Shown piece by piece: positions 8,720 through 17,550 of a DNA stretch of 64,000 bases. How positions within the stretch are numbered: position 1 is the first letter of the stretch; the number at the start of each line of letters is the position of its first letter. Below the pieces are notes generated by a model. That model made no database searches, was not told the DNA's origin, and saw only the letters and a list, made by a program, of their open reading frames with translations. Source of the DNA: Thiofilum sp. (lineage in GTDB: Bacteria > Pseudomonadota > Gammaproteobacteria > Thiotrichales > Thiotrichaceae); contig NZ_JADJTF010000001.1 of the NCBI RefSeq assembly GCF_016711335.1, forward strand, positions 310,001 to 374,000, given 5' to 3'. The translations under genes were made by a program, and so were the position numbers.

Positions 8720-9522
8720 TACTTCAACCCTAATACATCCTGCATATCAAATAAGCCTTTGGGTTGACTACTCAACCAATGCGCTGCACGCGCTGCGCCT
8801 TTAGCGAAATTAGAGCGACTAGAGGCTTTATGAGTGATCTCTACGCGCTCACCTTCATCAATAAACATCACTGTATGTTCGCCGACAATATCGCCCCCAC
8901 GCACAGTAGCAAAACCAATGGTTTTACGCTCACGCTCTCCAGTAATCCCCTCACGTCCATACACAGCACATTCAGACAAATCACGCTCTAAAGCCTGTGC
9001 TACTACTTCACCCATTTTTAAAGCAGTCCCTGAAGGTGCATCTACTTTGTGGCGATGATGAGCCTCAACAATCTCAATATCTACTTCATCACCTAAGACC
9101 TTAGCCGCCATTTCGAGGAGCTTAAAGCATAAATTCACCCCGATACTCATATTAGGCGCGAACATAATAGCAATCTGTTGCGCCGCTTCAGCAATTTGGG
9201 CTTTACCCGCCACATCAAAGCCGGTAGTGCCAATCACCATCTTTTTATTATGCGCCACACACCATTGCAAGTGCGCCAAACAAGGTTCAGGTCGAGTAAA
9301 ATCAATCAGTACATCAAACTCTAGCTGAGCTTGATCTAACGAAGGCGCTAATTTCACTCCCTTTTTACCAATACCTACGACCTCACCAATATCCGCACCC
9401 AATAAGGGATGATGGGCATGTTCAGTAGCTACGGTAACTTCTAAGCCTTCATATTGCGAGCAAACCTGTATTAAAGTGCGCCCCATGCGCCCAGCCGCTC
9501 CGACAATGGCGATACGTGTCAT
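8719..9522 (-). CDS. dapB: 4-hydroxy-tetrahydrodipicolinate reductase
   Basis: 267 residues, normal length. DapB reduces the dipicolinate precursor in lysine and meso-diaminopimelate synthesis. The NAD(P)-binding loop GAAGRMG (8-14), GTTGF (98-102), FAPNMSIGVN (121-130) and the active-site HHRHKVDAPSGT (155-166; His155 and Lys159 catalytic by family knowledge) are intact. It starts 16 bp after the dnaJ stop, as in many gammaproteobacteria where dapB follows dnaJ, so it is probably read through from the heat-shock operon. Confidence 0.97.
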   Translation of the reverse strand: MTRIAIVGAAGRMGRTLIQVCSQYEGLEVTVATEHAHHPLLGADIGEVVGIGKKGVKLAPSLDQAQLEFDVLIDFTRPEPCLAHLQWCVAHNKKMVIGTTGFDVAGKAQIAEAAQQIAIMFAPNMSIGVNLCFKLLEMAAKVLGDEVDIEIVEAHHRHKVDAPSGTALKMGEVVAQALERDLSECAVYGREGITGERERKTIGFATVRGGDIVGEHTVMFIDEGERVEITHKASSRSNFAKGAARAAHWLSSQPKGLFDMQDVLGLK

Positions 9523-9537
9523 AGTGATGTCCTTTGG

Positions 9538-10710
9538 TTAATCTGCTTTCTTCTCTGGCTTTTTACCTGATTTTTCGGCATCAAACCAATCTTTTACACC
9601 TTCAAAAAACGTTTTCGCTTTATCAACCCAGCTATGCTCTTGTGGACTATGACGCTGCCCGCCCTCTTCCATAGTCACCGCTAGCTCTTCGAGTAATTCA
9701 CGTTGACGCTTAGTCAAATTGACAGGAGTCTCCACAGCAACTGAACAGATCAAATCACCCACTGTAGCACTGCGTACTGATTTAACCCCTTTACCTCGTA
9801 GGCGGAATTTTTTACCGGTTTGAGTTTCGGGTGGAATTTTAAGATTGACCGTACCATCTAGGCTAGGAACCTCTAACTCTCCCCCTAAAGCAGCAGTGGT
9901 AAAGCGAATCGGTACTTCACAATATAAATGATCACCGTCACGAGTGAAGAGATCATGGGGCTTAATATAAATCTGTACATATAGATCCCCTGCTGGCCCA
10001 CCATTCATACCCGCCTCGCCTTCAGCACTTAAGCGAATGCGGTCGCCGGTATCGACTCCCATAGGAATTTTAACGGAGAGGGTTCGTTGGGTTTCGATGC
10101 GCCCTTGACCATGACAGTCTGGACAAGGTTCAGGGATAATTTTTCCTGTGCCGCGACATTGAGGGCAGGTTTGTTGTACCGAGAAAAAGCCTTGTTGGAG
10201 ACGAATTTGCCCTTGACCATGACAAGTAGGGCAAGTTTGCGGATGAGTACCCTTCTTCGCTCCCGTACCATTGCAACTGTCACAGTTTTGCAAACTAGGA
10301 ATACGAATATCGACTGAAGTGCCAAATACGGCTTCTTCTAGGGTTAGCTCTAAATTATATTGCAGATCACTACCACGATAGGCGCGATTACCACTACGCC
10401 GCCCACCACCAAAAATATCGCCGAACATATCATCAAATATGTCACCGAACCCACCACCACTGCTACGCCCACCACTCGCAGATGAATTAAGTCCTGCATG
10501 ACCATATTGGTCGTAGACTGCACGCTTATTGGGATCGGATAAGATCTCATAAGCTTCTTTACATTCTTTAAATTTCGCCTCTGCCTCTGCATCACCCGGA
10601 TTACGGTCAGGGTGATATTTCATAGCCAAACGCCGATAGGTAATCTTTAACTCAGAGTCGCTGATATTTTTGGCAACACCTAATATTTCGTAGTAATCCC
10701 GCTTGGACAT
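9538..10710 (-). CDS. dnaJ: Chaperone protein DnaJ
   Basis: 390 residues, full-length type I Hsp40. The J domain carries HPD at 33-35, followed by a Gly/Phe-rich linker (about 74-112). Four zinc-binding CxxCxGxG repeats lie at 143-150, 160-167, 182-189 and 196-203, then the C-terminal substrate-binding domains. It stimulates the DnaK ATPase and delivers unfolded proteins. The C-terminus ends in a Lys-rich tail somewhat longer than in E. coli. Third gene of grpE-dnaK-dnaJ, with 101 bp separating it from dnaK. Confidence 0.98.
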   Translation of the reverse strand: MSKRDYYEILGVAKNISDSELKITYRRLAMKYHPDRNPGDAEAEAKFKECKEAYEILSDPNKRAVYDQYGHAGLNSSASGGRSSGGGFGDIFDDMFGDIFGGGRRSGNRAYRGSDLQYNLELTLEEAVFGTSVDIRIPSLQNCDSCNGTGAKKGTHPQTCPTCHGQGQIRLQQGFFSVQQTCPQCRGTGKIIPEPCPDCHGQGRIETQRTLSVKIPMGVDTGDRIRLSAEGEAGMNGGPAGDLYVQIYIKPHDLFTRDGDHLYCEVPIRFTTAALGGELEVPSLDGTVNLKIPPETQTGKKFRLRGKGVKSVRSATVGDLICSVAVETPVNLTKRQRELLEELAVTMEEGGQRHSPQEHSWVDKAKTFFEGVKDWFDAEKSGKKPEKKAD

Positions 10711-10811
10711 GACTTTTTCCCGCTCAATGTAAAAGCAGGCGCAATAGTGGGTAAACTACTGCACCTGTTAACTAGGTCTTTTAAACTAGCCTCGAATCGA
10801 TACTAATTTAA

Positions 10812-12728
10812 TTACTTTTTCACTTCTTCAAACTCAGCATCTACTACATCGTCGTCACCACCACGATTGGTATTGCCTTGGCTAGATGCACCACCTGCTG
10901 TACCTTGAGCTTCACCGCCTTGAGCCATTTTTTGCATTAACTTACCAGAAGCCTCTGCTACTGCGTCGGTCTTAGCGCTAATCACATCTTTGTTATCACC
11001 TTTCAGCGCAGTTTTCAGATCACCTAATTTAGACTCAATCTCAGCACGATCGGCAGGTGACACTTTGTCGCCATAATCTTTGAGTGATTTTTCAGTAGCG
11101 TGAATAATGCCATCGGCTTGGTTACGGGCATCGACTAACTCACGTTGTTTTTTGTCTTCTTCAGCATGAGCCTCAGCATCTTTTACCATGCGTTGGATTT
11201 CATCATCAGACAAACCAGAAGACGCTTTAATCACAATATTTTGTTGCTTGCCAGTAGCTTTGTCTTTAGCCGTAACATTCAAAATACCGTTAGCATCAAT
11301 ATCAAAAGTTACTTCGATTTGTGGCATACCACGCGGTGCAGGTGGAATGTCTTGTAGATCAAAACGACCCAGTGACTTATTGTCACGCGCCATTTGACGT
11401 TCACCTTGCAATACATGCACCGTTACAGCAGTTTGATTATCATCAGCCGTTGAGAACACTTGGTTCGCTTTGGTCGGAATCGTAGTGTTTTTCTCAATCA
11501 ACTTAGTCATTACACCGCCCAAGGTTTCAATCCCTAATGACAGTGGTGTAACGTCTAATAACAATACGTCTTTAACTGTACCCCCTAATACCCCACCTTG
11601 AATGGCCGCACCTACCGCTACCGCCTCATCGGGATTAACGTCTTTACGTGGCTCTTTGCCAAAGAAGTTTTTCACCGCTTCTTGGACTTTAGGCATACGG
11701 GTTTGACCACCTACCAAAATCACGTCTTGGATTTGGGACACGCTTAAGCCCGCATCTTTAAGTGCAATTTTGCAAGGGTCAATAGTGCGTTGAATCAGAT
11801 CATCGACTAATGCCTCTAATTTGGCACGAGTGATCTTAATATTCATGTGCTTAGGACCTGATGCATCGGCGGTAATATAGGGCAGATTCACATCGGTTTG
11901 TTGAGCACTAGACAATTCAATTTTGGCTTTTTCCGCAGCATCCTTTAGACGTTGCATTGCCAAAGGATCACCTTTTAAATCCACACCAGACGATTTGCGG
12001 AACTCATCGACTAAATAATCCATTAAGCGATTATCAAAATCCTCACCGCCTAGGAAGGTATCACCATTAGTAGACAATACTTCAAATTGCTTTTCGCCAT
12101 CGACATCTACAATTTCAATAATCGATACGTCGAACGTACCACCACCGAGGTCATAGACAGCGATTTTACGATCACCAGTAACCTTGTCCAAACCATAAGC
12201 TAATGCAGCAGCAGTAGGCTCATTGATAATGCGCTTAACTTCTAGACCTGCAATTTTGCCCGCATCTTTAGTCGCTTGACGTTGAGAGTCATTGAAGTAA
12301 GCCGGTACAGTAATAACCGCTTCAGTGACGGGTTCGCCCAGATAATCTTCTGCGGTTTTCTTCATTTTCATTAGTACACGCGCAGATACTTCTGGGGGAG
12401 CCATACGCTTACCATTAGCTTCAACCCATGCATCACCGTTATCAGCCTTGACGATTTTGTAAGGCACTAAATTAATATCTTTTTGTACGGCATCCTCATT
12501 AAAGCGCCGTCCAATTAAACGCTTTACTGCATATAAAGTATTTTGTGGGTTGGTCACTGCTTGACGTTTAGCGGTTTGACCTACTAATACTTCATCACCG
12601 GTAAAAGCTACAATCGAGGGAGTGGTACGATCACCTTCAGAGTTCTCAATCACGCGGGGTGTGCCACCTTCCATGATCGCCACGCAAGAGTTAGTAGTAC
12701 CTAAGTCAATCCCAATAATTTTACCCAT
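10812..12728 (-). CDS. dnaK: Chaperone protein DnaK (Hsp70)
   Basis: 638 residues, the E. coli size. The N-terminal ATPase domain begins with GIDLGTTNS (5-13) and includes VYDLGGGTFDVSI near 194-206. The substrate-binding domain and helical lid follow, and the protein ends in the usual acidic tail (DVVDAEFEEVKK). It is the central Hsp70 of the heat-shock operon, with GrpE as exchange factor upstream and DnaJ as co-chaperone downstream. The 99-bp gap before it contains a small hairpin (AAGCTC/GAGCTT) but no convincing separate promoter. Confidence 0.99.
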   Translation of the reverse strand: MGKIIGIDLGTTNSCVAIMEGGTPRVIENSEGDRTTPSIVAFTGDEVLVGQTAKRQAVTNPQNTLYAVKRLIGRRFNEDAVQKDINLVPYKIVKADNGDAWVEANGKRMAPPEVSARVLMKMKKTAEDYLGEPVTEAVITVPAYFNDSQRQATKDAGKIAGLEVKRIINEPTAAALAYGLDKVTGDRKIAVYDLGGGTFDVSIIEIVDVDGEKQFEVLSTNGDTFLGGEDFDNRLMDYLVDEFRKSSGVDLKGDPLAMQRLKDAAEKAKIELSSAQQTDVNLPYITADASGPKHMNIKITRAKLEALVDDLIQRTIDPCKIALKDAGLSVSQIQDVILVGGQTRMPKVQEAVKNFFGKEPRKDVNPDEAVAVGAAIQGGVLGGTVKDVLLLDVTPLSLGIETLGGVMTKLIEKNTTIPTKANQVFSTADDNQTAVTVHVLQGERQMARDNKSLGRFDLQDIPPAPRGMPQIEVTFDIDANGILNVTAKDKATGKQQNIVIKASSGLSDDEIQRMVKDAEAHAEEDKKQRELVDARNQADGIIHATEKSLKDYGDKVSPADRAEIESKLGDLKTALKGDNKDVISAKTDAVAEASGKLMQKMAQGGEAQGTAGGASSQGNTNRGGDDDVVDAEFEEVKK

Positions 12729-12827
12729 CTATGAATCTCCAATCTCTGAATTTGCTTTAAGCTCTGGGAGCTTGTTTTAACTTGTCTCTAAACTAAGGGC
12801 GCTTTTTCCCTTTTCAAGAGCGTTTTA

Positions 12828-13439
12828 TTATTTTTTACAAACTTGCACCATCGCAGGACGCACTACACGACCATTTAAGCTATAGCCCTTTTGGAACACA
12901 TTAACCACGGTGTCAGTATTATGAGTCGGGCTATTAATAGTGCTTACCGCTTGATGTAGTTCTGGATTAAAGGCTTGCCCTTCAGGGTTAATTGCTTCGA
13001 CTTTAAAGCGCCCTAAAGTATCTTCAAATTGCTTAAGGGTGAGCTTCATACCTTCACGAATGCTTTCTAAATCACCGCTAGCTTGTATGCCACTCTCTAA
13101 ACTATCCAGCACCGGTAACAGACCCTCGACAAAGCGCTGTACTGCAAATTTATGCGTATCTTCTATTTGTTTGTCATGACGGCGACGTACATTCTCCATT
13201 TCAGCCTGTAACCGCAAAAGTGCATCTTGCCCTGCCGCTACCTGAGCATTAGCAGCTTCTAGTTGCTGTTGCAAAGTACTAATGGCCTCAGCATCGCTAG
13301 CGGAAGTACCTGCATCCGTTTCAATATCATGGGTTTCAGCTTGATTAGCTTGCACGTTTACACTGCCATCAGCACTTTCAAACTGTCCTGTTTTTAGGAT
13401 GTCTTCTGGATTACTTTTCGCTTCATTACTTTGGGTCAT
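12828..13439 (-). CDS. grpE: Nucleotide exchange factor GrpE
   Basis: 203 residues. A poorly conserved acidic N-terminus is followed by a long coiled-coil helix (about 52-110, including RLQAEMENVRRRHDKQ) and the beta domain ending in GRVVRPAMVQV. It forms a dimer that releases ADP from DnaK and acts as a thermosensor. First gene of the heat-shock operon, preceded by a sigma-32-type promoter about 60 bp upstream. Confidence 0.97.
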   Translation of the reverse strand: MTQSNEAKSNPEDILKTGQFESADGSVNVQANQAETHDIETDAGTSASDAEAISTLQQQLEAANAQVAAGQDALLRLQAEMENVRRRHDKQIEDTHKFAVQRFVEGLLPVLDSLESGIQASGDLESIREGMKLTLKQFEDTLGRFKVEAINPEGQAFNPELHQAVSTINSPTHNTDTVVNVFQKGYSLNGRVVRPAMVQVCKK

Positions 13440-13940
13440 CTGTCCTTCTCCATCTCACACTGATAGGTTTGATTATTTACTTAATGAATGTCGATCATAT
13501 GGGGATATTTTTTTCTAATTCAAGGCTAAAACCTTCTTGTTTTTAAGTAAGCGCTCCCTAGCCAAACCTAAAAATAGTTCTAGATAGCAAGATAAGAAAT
13601 AGTTATCTAAGATAAAAACAGTGCAATAAAAAGCTTTTTATAGTTCAGGTTTGATTCAGTGGTACTTGCTAGAATGATCACAACTTCAGCAGGAATCACG
13701 AATAAATTGGGGTTTGTGGTAGTGGTTCCGTCGTCATGAAAGTCTTGAATATAACAATAAACTTCATGCCATTCTGACACTCAATGGCTTAAAGGATTCA
13801 GAATGACGCGCGCTGAGGTTGATACTCTAAACCGCCCAACTTACCGGCCATTCATTGGGGAGCTGGCTGTTGGGGACATGGTTGAGAGGAAGGAATAAGG
13901 GCTAGTAATTATCTGGGAAATATTATTAGTTATTATTCTA
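13440..13940. other. Intergenic region upstream of grpE, with an inverted repeat
   Basis: No protein gene seen. Besides the grpE promoter it holds a perfect 8-bp inverted repeat CATTCTGA/TCAGAATG at 13770-13777 and 13798-13805, separated by 20 bp. It sits in a G-rich stretch that resembles a short palindromic intergenic element. A single copy is seen here, so whether it is a repeat family cannot be judged from this window. Confidence 0.4.
13499..13525 (-). promoter_or_regulatory. Sigma-32 heat-shock promoter of grpE-dnaK-dnaJ
   Basis: On the minus strand, CCTTGAA (-35, positions 13525-13519) is followed after 14 bp by CCCCATAT (-10, beginning at 13504). This agrees with the sigma-32 consensus CTTGAA, 13-15 bp, CCCCATNT. 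The expected transcript start is about 50 bp before the grpE ATG. Very likely functional given the gene it serves. Confidence 0.85.
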
Positions 13941-14056
13941 CACGAAATGGTGCGACAAACAGGGGGTTCGACCTTTCGTGTCCAGATTGGCAACAATCTG
14001 GTGTTTTCGAGTCACCTTCGCAAAGCACGCGGACTATCTAGTCCGCGCTTTTTTTT
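13941..14056 (+). ncRNA. Candidate structured small RNA with three hairpins and intrinsic terminator
   Basis: Three consecutive strong stems are visible. (1) CACGAAA pairs with TTTCGTG (13941-13947 with 13974-13980), continued inward by GGT/ACC with one bulged T. (2) CCAGATTG/CAATCTGG (13982-13989, 13994-14001) is closed by a GCAA tetraloop of the stable GNRA class. (3) CGCGGACT/AGTCCGCG (14028-14035, 14040-14047) has a 4-nt loop and eight T residues after it, a textbook rho-independent terminator for the plus strand only. No known RNA family (6S, 4.5S, tmRNA, RNase P, Rsm) fits. It lies about 140 bp before the small membrane peptide and XpaC cluster, so it could be a free sRNA or a terminated leader. 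Confidence 0.6.
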
Positions 14057-14198
14057 ATGTGCAGTACTCACTTCATTACACGCTATTTTCAGTAGATTAG
14101 ATTTGCTCTTCCTAAAATTCAGTACTATGACATAATACCGGAGACATCTCGATGCCACCGTCTGTTAATAATTGATAATGTACGAAGGACTGCAACTC

Positions 14199-14315
14199 AT
14201 GGCATACATCAATAAAACAGTAGGCTTGATTCTACTGCTCATCAGTATTGGTATAGTCAATATCGCCACTATCTATCATAGTTTAGGCAAAACCTTTATC
14301 GCTCTTTTTAGTTGA
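14199..14315 (+). CDS. 38-residue single-helix membrane peptide
   Basis: A short frame with one clear transmembrane helix (residues about 8-26, GLILLLISIGIVNIATIYH). AAGGA lies 9 nt before the chosen ATG. An in-frame ATG at 14178 would add seven residues but has no ribosome site. The stop is 10 bp before the XpaC-family gene, so it looks like the first member of that operon. Function unknown. Confidence comes from the good ribosome site, the helix and the operon position. Confidence 0.6.
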   Translation: MAYINKTVGLILLLISIGIVNIATIYHSLGKTFIALFS

Positions 14316-14325
14316 GACTAGCCCT

Positions 14326-15171
14326 ATGTCTAAAGCCCAACGTTATACGCCCTCGGTTCATGATGTGCGCTATGGCATAAAAGGAATTCTGCTCTATCTA
14401 CTCCCTATCCCTAGTCTGATCGCAGCTTTGATTAGTTTAGGCGCTGGGCAGGTCACCCAAACACTGATTTCAGGTGGTGCTTTTGCGGTCTATATGATTG
14501 CCGCTAGTATTGCGCGACAAGGGTTTAAGTTAGAAGGCGAATATACAAAACGCAAATTAGCCCGCGCCCCCAAAACGCCCTATAAAACTATTGCAGCCCT
14601 AATGATTGCCTTAAATACTGGTGTACTCGCGTGGTTAGGCACAGGCTATGGTCTAGCGGCTTCGATCTTACTGGGCTTAGCTGCACTATTAGGCTTTACT
14701 TTGTACTATGGCTTAGACCCCAGACGCGATAAAAATGCTTTTTCCTCACTTAGTGTGTCCCTAGATGAGGTATTAAATGCCTTAGAAGCGGCTGAAATTA
14801 AAATTAAAGCAATAGACAAGGCCCGCACGAGCATCCCTAATCCCGACTATCGCAATCGTCTCCAAAATATCACTAAACAAGCCCGCGATATTTTAACTAC
14901 CATTGAAGATGATCCCACCCGTCTGTCACAAGCGCGTAAGTTTCTTAAAGTCTATCTAGACGGCACGCAACGTGTCACAGAGACTTATGCCAAGACCTAT
15001 AAATCGGGTACACCTCCCCAAGCCTTAGAAACGGATTTTGCCAAAGTATTGGACTCCATTGAGGAAACCTTTGCTGAGCAAAAGACTAAATTACTGGAAA
15101 ATAATACCTTCGATCTGGATGTGCAAATCGAAGTACTCAATCAACAACTCAAACGTGAAACTGTTATTTAA
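14326..15171 (+). CDS. XpaC family membrane protein (5-bromo-4-chloroindolyl phosphate hydrolysis family)
   Basis: 281 residues. The N-terminal half has two pairs of hydrophobic segments (about 17-40, 45-62, 87-105 and 107-127), and the C-terminal half (about 145-281) is soluble, helical and charged. This is the layout of XpaC-family proteins, which in Bacillus and others are encoded next to TelA. The family name comes from an indirect hydrolysis phenotype and does not prove an enzyme activity. It is followed 17 bp later by telA, with a TAGGAG ribosome site in the gap. Confidence 0.8.
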   Translation: MSKAQRYTPSVHDVRYGIKGILLYLLPIPSLIAALISLGAGQVTQTLISGGAFAVYMIAASIARQGFKLEGEYTKRKLARAPKTPYKTIAALMIALNTGVLAWLGTGYGLAASILLGLAALLGFTLYYGLDPRRDKNAFSSLSVSLDEVLNALEAAEIKIKAIDKARTSIPNPDYRNRLQNITKQARDILTTIEDDPTRLSQARKFLKVYLDGTQRVTETYAKTYKSGTPPQALETDFAKVLDSIEETFAEQKTKLLENNTFDLDVQIEVLNQQLKRETVI

Positions 15172-15188
15172 TTTCTAGGAGATTTTCG

Positions 15189-16370
15189 ATGAGCCAACTT
15201 CAGACCGCTACCGCTACCCAGACTATGCCTCCTCAGCTATCGGTACAAACTCAAAACCTGCCCGCTATTATTCCGGGCACTGAGCCATTACCTGAGGTGA
15301 AACCTGAGGTAATCGTTTATAACCAAGTGGATGAAGCTAAAAAACGCGCGATTGATAGTCTACTCAAAGAACTAGACATGACTGATCGTAGTAGCATTAT
15401 GATGTTTGGTACCAAAACCCAAGAGCAGATGAACTCTATTTCTGAAAAAATGCTCGACGGGGTAAAAAATAAAGATATAGGTGTAGCCGGTGTTGCTTTA
15501 AATGATATGGTTACTGCGATCAAGGGGTTTAATATTGATGAATTAAATCCCAATAAGAAAATGAGTTGGTGGGATAAATTACTAGGCAAAGCGACCCCAG
15601 TAGTAAAATTCCTCGGCAAATACGAAGATGTGCGTAAGCAAATTGACCGTATTACCGATGAAATGGAAGGTCATAAAACTCAACTCCTGACCGATATTGT
15701 GTCACTTGATAAACTCTATGAAGCCAATCTTGATTTCTTCCACAAATTAGAAGTTTATATTGCTGCTGGTGAGGAGAAGCTGCGCCGCTTGGATCAAGAG
15801 GACATCCCTGCGCTACTCGCACAAGTTGAGGCAAACTCTGCCGATATGGTCATGGCGCAACAATTACGCGATCTACGTAGTGCGCGTGACGATTTAGAGC
15901 GTCGGGTACATGATTTACGCCTAACCCGCCAAGTCGCTATGCAAAGCTTGCCTAGCATTCGTTTAGTACAAGAAAATGACAAAGCCTTAATTAATAAAAT
16001 CAACTCCACCTTGATTAATACCGTGCCCTTATGGAAAAACCAACTGGCACAAGCAGTGACTATTTTCCGTATGTCAGAAGCAGCTGGCTCATTAAAACGG
16101 GCTAATGATCTGACCAATGAATTATTAGAAAAAAATGCCGAAACCTTACGTATGGGCAATGCTGAAACCCGCAAACAAATGGAGCGCGGTGTATTCGACA
16201 TTGAATCGGTGAAGAAAGCTAATCGAGCCTTGATTGAAACCATTAACGACTCCCTGCGCATTGCCGATGAAGGCAAAGCGATGCGTGCTAAAGCCGAAGC
16301 TGAGTTAAAAATAATGGAAAAAGAATTACGTGAGACTCTGATTAGTGCTAAAGGGCGCGTGCAATCATAA
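15189..16370 (+). CDS. telA: TelA family protein (toxic-anion resistance)
   Basis: 393 residues of the TelA/KlaA/YceH family, named from tellurite resistance on plasmids but with unknown biochemical activity. It is soluble and almost entirely helical, with coiled-coil-like stretches at about 100-300. Family-like segments include KVDAL-type positions near 45, TIFRMSEAAGSLKRANDLTN near 283-302 and LRMGNAETRKQMERG near 312-326. A Pro/Gln-rich N-terminus of about 45 residues is less conserved. It lies between the XpaC and SPFH genes with short gaps, an association also known from Gram-positive bacteria (YceH, YdjI). Confidence 0.88.
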   Translation: MSQLQTATATQTMPPQLSVQTQNLPAIIPGTEPLPEVKPEVIVYNQVDEAKKRAIDSLLKELDMTDRSSIMMFGTKTQEQMNSISEKMLDGVKNKDIGVAGVALNDMVTAIKGFNIDELNPNKKMSWWDKLLGKATPVVKFLGKYEDVRKQIDRITDEMEGHKTQLLTDIVSLDKLYEANLDFFHKLEVYIAAGEEKLRRLDQEDIPALLAQVEANSADMVMAQQLRDLRSARDDLERRVHDLRLTRQVAMQSLPSIRLVQENDKALINKINSTLINTVPLWKNQLAQAVTIFRMSEAAGSLKRANDLTNELLEKNAETLRMGNAETRKQMERGVFDIESVKKANRALIETINDSLRIADEGKAMRAKAEAELKIMEKELRETLISAKGRVQS

Positions 16371-16388
16371 TTTTAAGGAGTAGCTATC

Positions 16389-17540
16389 ATGGGATTATGG
16401 GACATGTTAACGGGTGAGTTTGTTGATGTTATCGACTGGACGGATAACACTAACGACACCCTAGTTTATCGCTTTGATCGTCAAGGCAATAATATTAAAT
16501 ACGGTGCGAAACTCACGGTGCGTGAATCGCAAATGGCGATTTTTGTCAATGAAGGTGAGGTCGCCGACGTATTAGGCCCCGGTATGTATGTGTTAGAAAC
16601 ACGTAACTTACCGATTCTGACTACTTTGCAACATTGGGATCATGGCTTTAATAGTCCCTTCAAGGCTGAAGTATACTTCTTTAGTATGCGTCAGTTTACC
16701 GGTCTGAAATGGGGCACGCGCAATCCTATTATTGTACGTGATCCTGAATTTGGTCCTGTGCGTATACGCGCCTTTGGTACTTATGCGATTCGTATTACCG
16801 ATGCTCGCAAATTCATGCAGGAAATCACCGGAACTGATCGTAATTTCTCAGTCGAGGAGATTAGTGATCAGCTACGTGACTTAATTGTCACACGCTTTAG
16901 CACTATTATTGCTAACTCTAATATTCCCGTGCTGGATATGGCGGCTAATACGGATCAACTCAGTAAGTATATTACCGAACGCATTACCCCTGAGTTTGCG
17001 AATTATGGTTTAGCTCTCACTCAAGTTCTGATTGAAAATATATCTCTACCTCCCGAAGTGGAGGCGGTACTCGATAAGCGTACTAGCATGGGCTTAGTGG
17101 GTAATCTCGATCAATACCTGAAATATCAAACGGCTGAAAGTTTAGGTAAAGGACAGGGGAATAGTGGGATCGAGATGGGAGTAGGCTTTGCTATGGCTAA
17201 TCAAATGGCTAATAGCTTAAATGCTAATCCTAATGTCACCCCTAGCCACCAAGTGCCTCCGCAAACTCAAGTGCCACCCAAAATGAATCCAAGCATGCCC
17301 CCTCAACCGACTGAGCCTGCTGAGTGGCATGTGGCGATGAATAACAATACTCAAGCGGTGGGGCCTATTACTTTAAGTGCTTTACAAGATCATATTAGGC
17401 AAGGACAAATCAATCGAGATACTTTGGTATGGCAGATCGGCATGGATAGCTGGCAAGCAGCAGGGAGTGTAAGTGCATTAACTAGCAATTTTGCTAGTAC
17501 GCAAACGACTCCGCCCCCTCTTCCTAATCGTGCCGAGTAA
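16389..17540 (+). CDS. SPFH/band 7 protein with C-terminal GYF_2-like domain (YdjI type)
   Basis: 383 residues. Residues about 25-245 are an SPFH domain of the virion-core/YdjI class, soluble with no N-terminal membrane helix. A low-complexity Pro/Gln/Met linker follows (about 285-320). The last part (321-367: EWHVAMNNNTQAVGPITLSA, then GMDSWQAAGSV) looks like a GYF_2 domain, often found attached to such scaffolds. AAGGAG precedes the ATG. In Bacillus, YdjI works with PspA-like and zinc-ribbon partners in membrane stress; a similar membrane-scaffold role here is inference. Confidence 0.85.
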   Translation: MGLWDMLTGEFVDVIDWTDNTNDTLVYRFDRQGNNIKYGAKLTVRESQMAIFVNEGEVADVLGPGMYVLETRNLPILTTLQHWDHGFNSPFKAEVYFFSMRQFTGLKWGTRNPIIVRDPEFGPVRIRAFGTYAIRITDARKFMQEITGTDRNFSVEEISDQLRDLIVTRFSTIIANSNIPVLDMAANTDQLSKYITERITPEFANYGLALTQVLIENISLPPEVEAVLDKRTSMGLVGNLDQYLKYQTAESLGKGQGNSGIEMGVGFAMANQMANSLNANPNVTPSHQVPPQTQVPPKMNPSMPPQPTEPAEWHVAMNNNTQAVGPITLSALQDHIRQGQINRDTLVWQIGMDSWQAAGSVSALTSNFASTQTTPPPLPNRAE

Positions 17541-17550
17541 TTAACTATTT

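Noticed and set aside
10812..12827. Separate sigma-32 promoter for dnaK between grpE and dnaK
   Set aside because: CTTGAAAAGGG lies at about 12812-12820 on the minus strand, but the -10 side (CCCTTAG) fits poorly, so I do not call a promoter there.
13951..14016. A tRNA or tmRNA fragment suggested by GGGTTCGACC and TTCGAGTCACC
   Set aside because: No acceptor stem, anticodon arm or CCA end can be folded. The T-arm-like words do not have the required 5-bp stems.
13947..14135. A 62-codon plus-strand frame overlapping the small RNA
   Set aside because: It begins inside the first RNA stem and runs through the terminator hairpin and T-run, with no ribosome site. The structure explains this DNA better than a protein.
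15317..16276. Minus-strand frames of 100 and 160 codons opposite telA
   Set aside because: Antisense shadows of a helical, charged protein; Ser/Arg-rich composition and no ribosome site.
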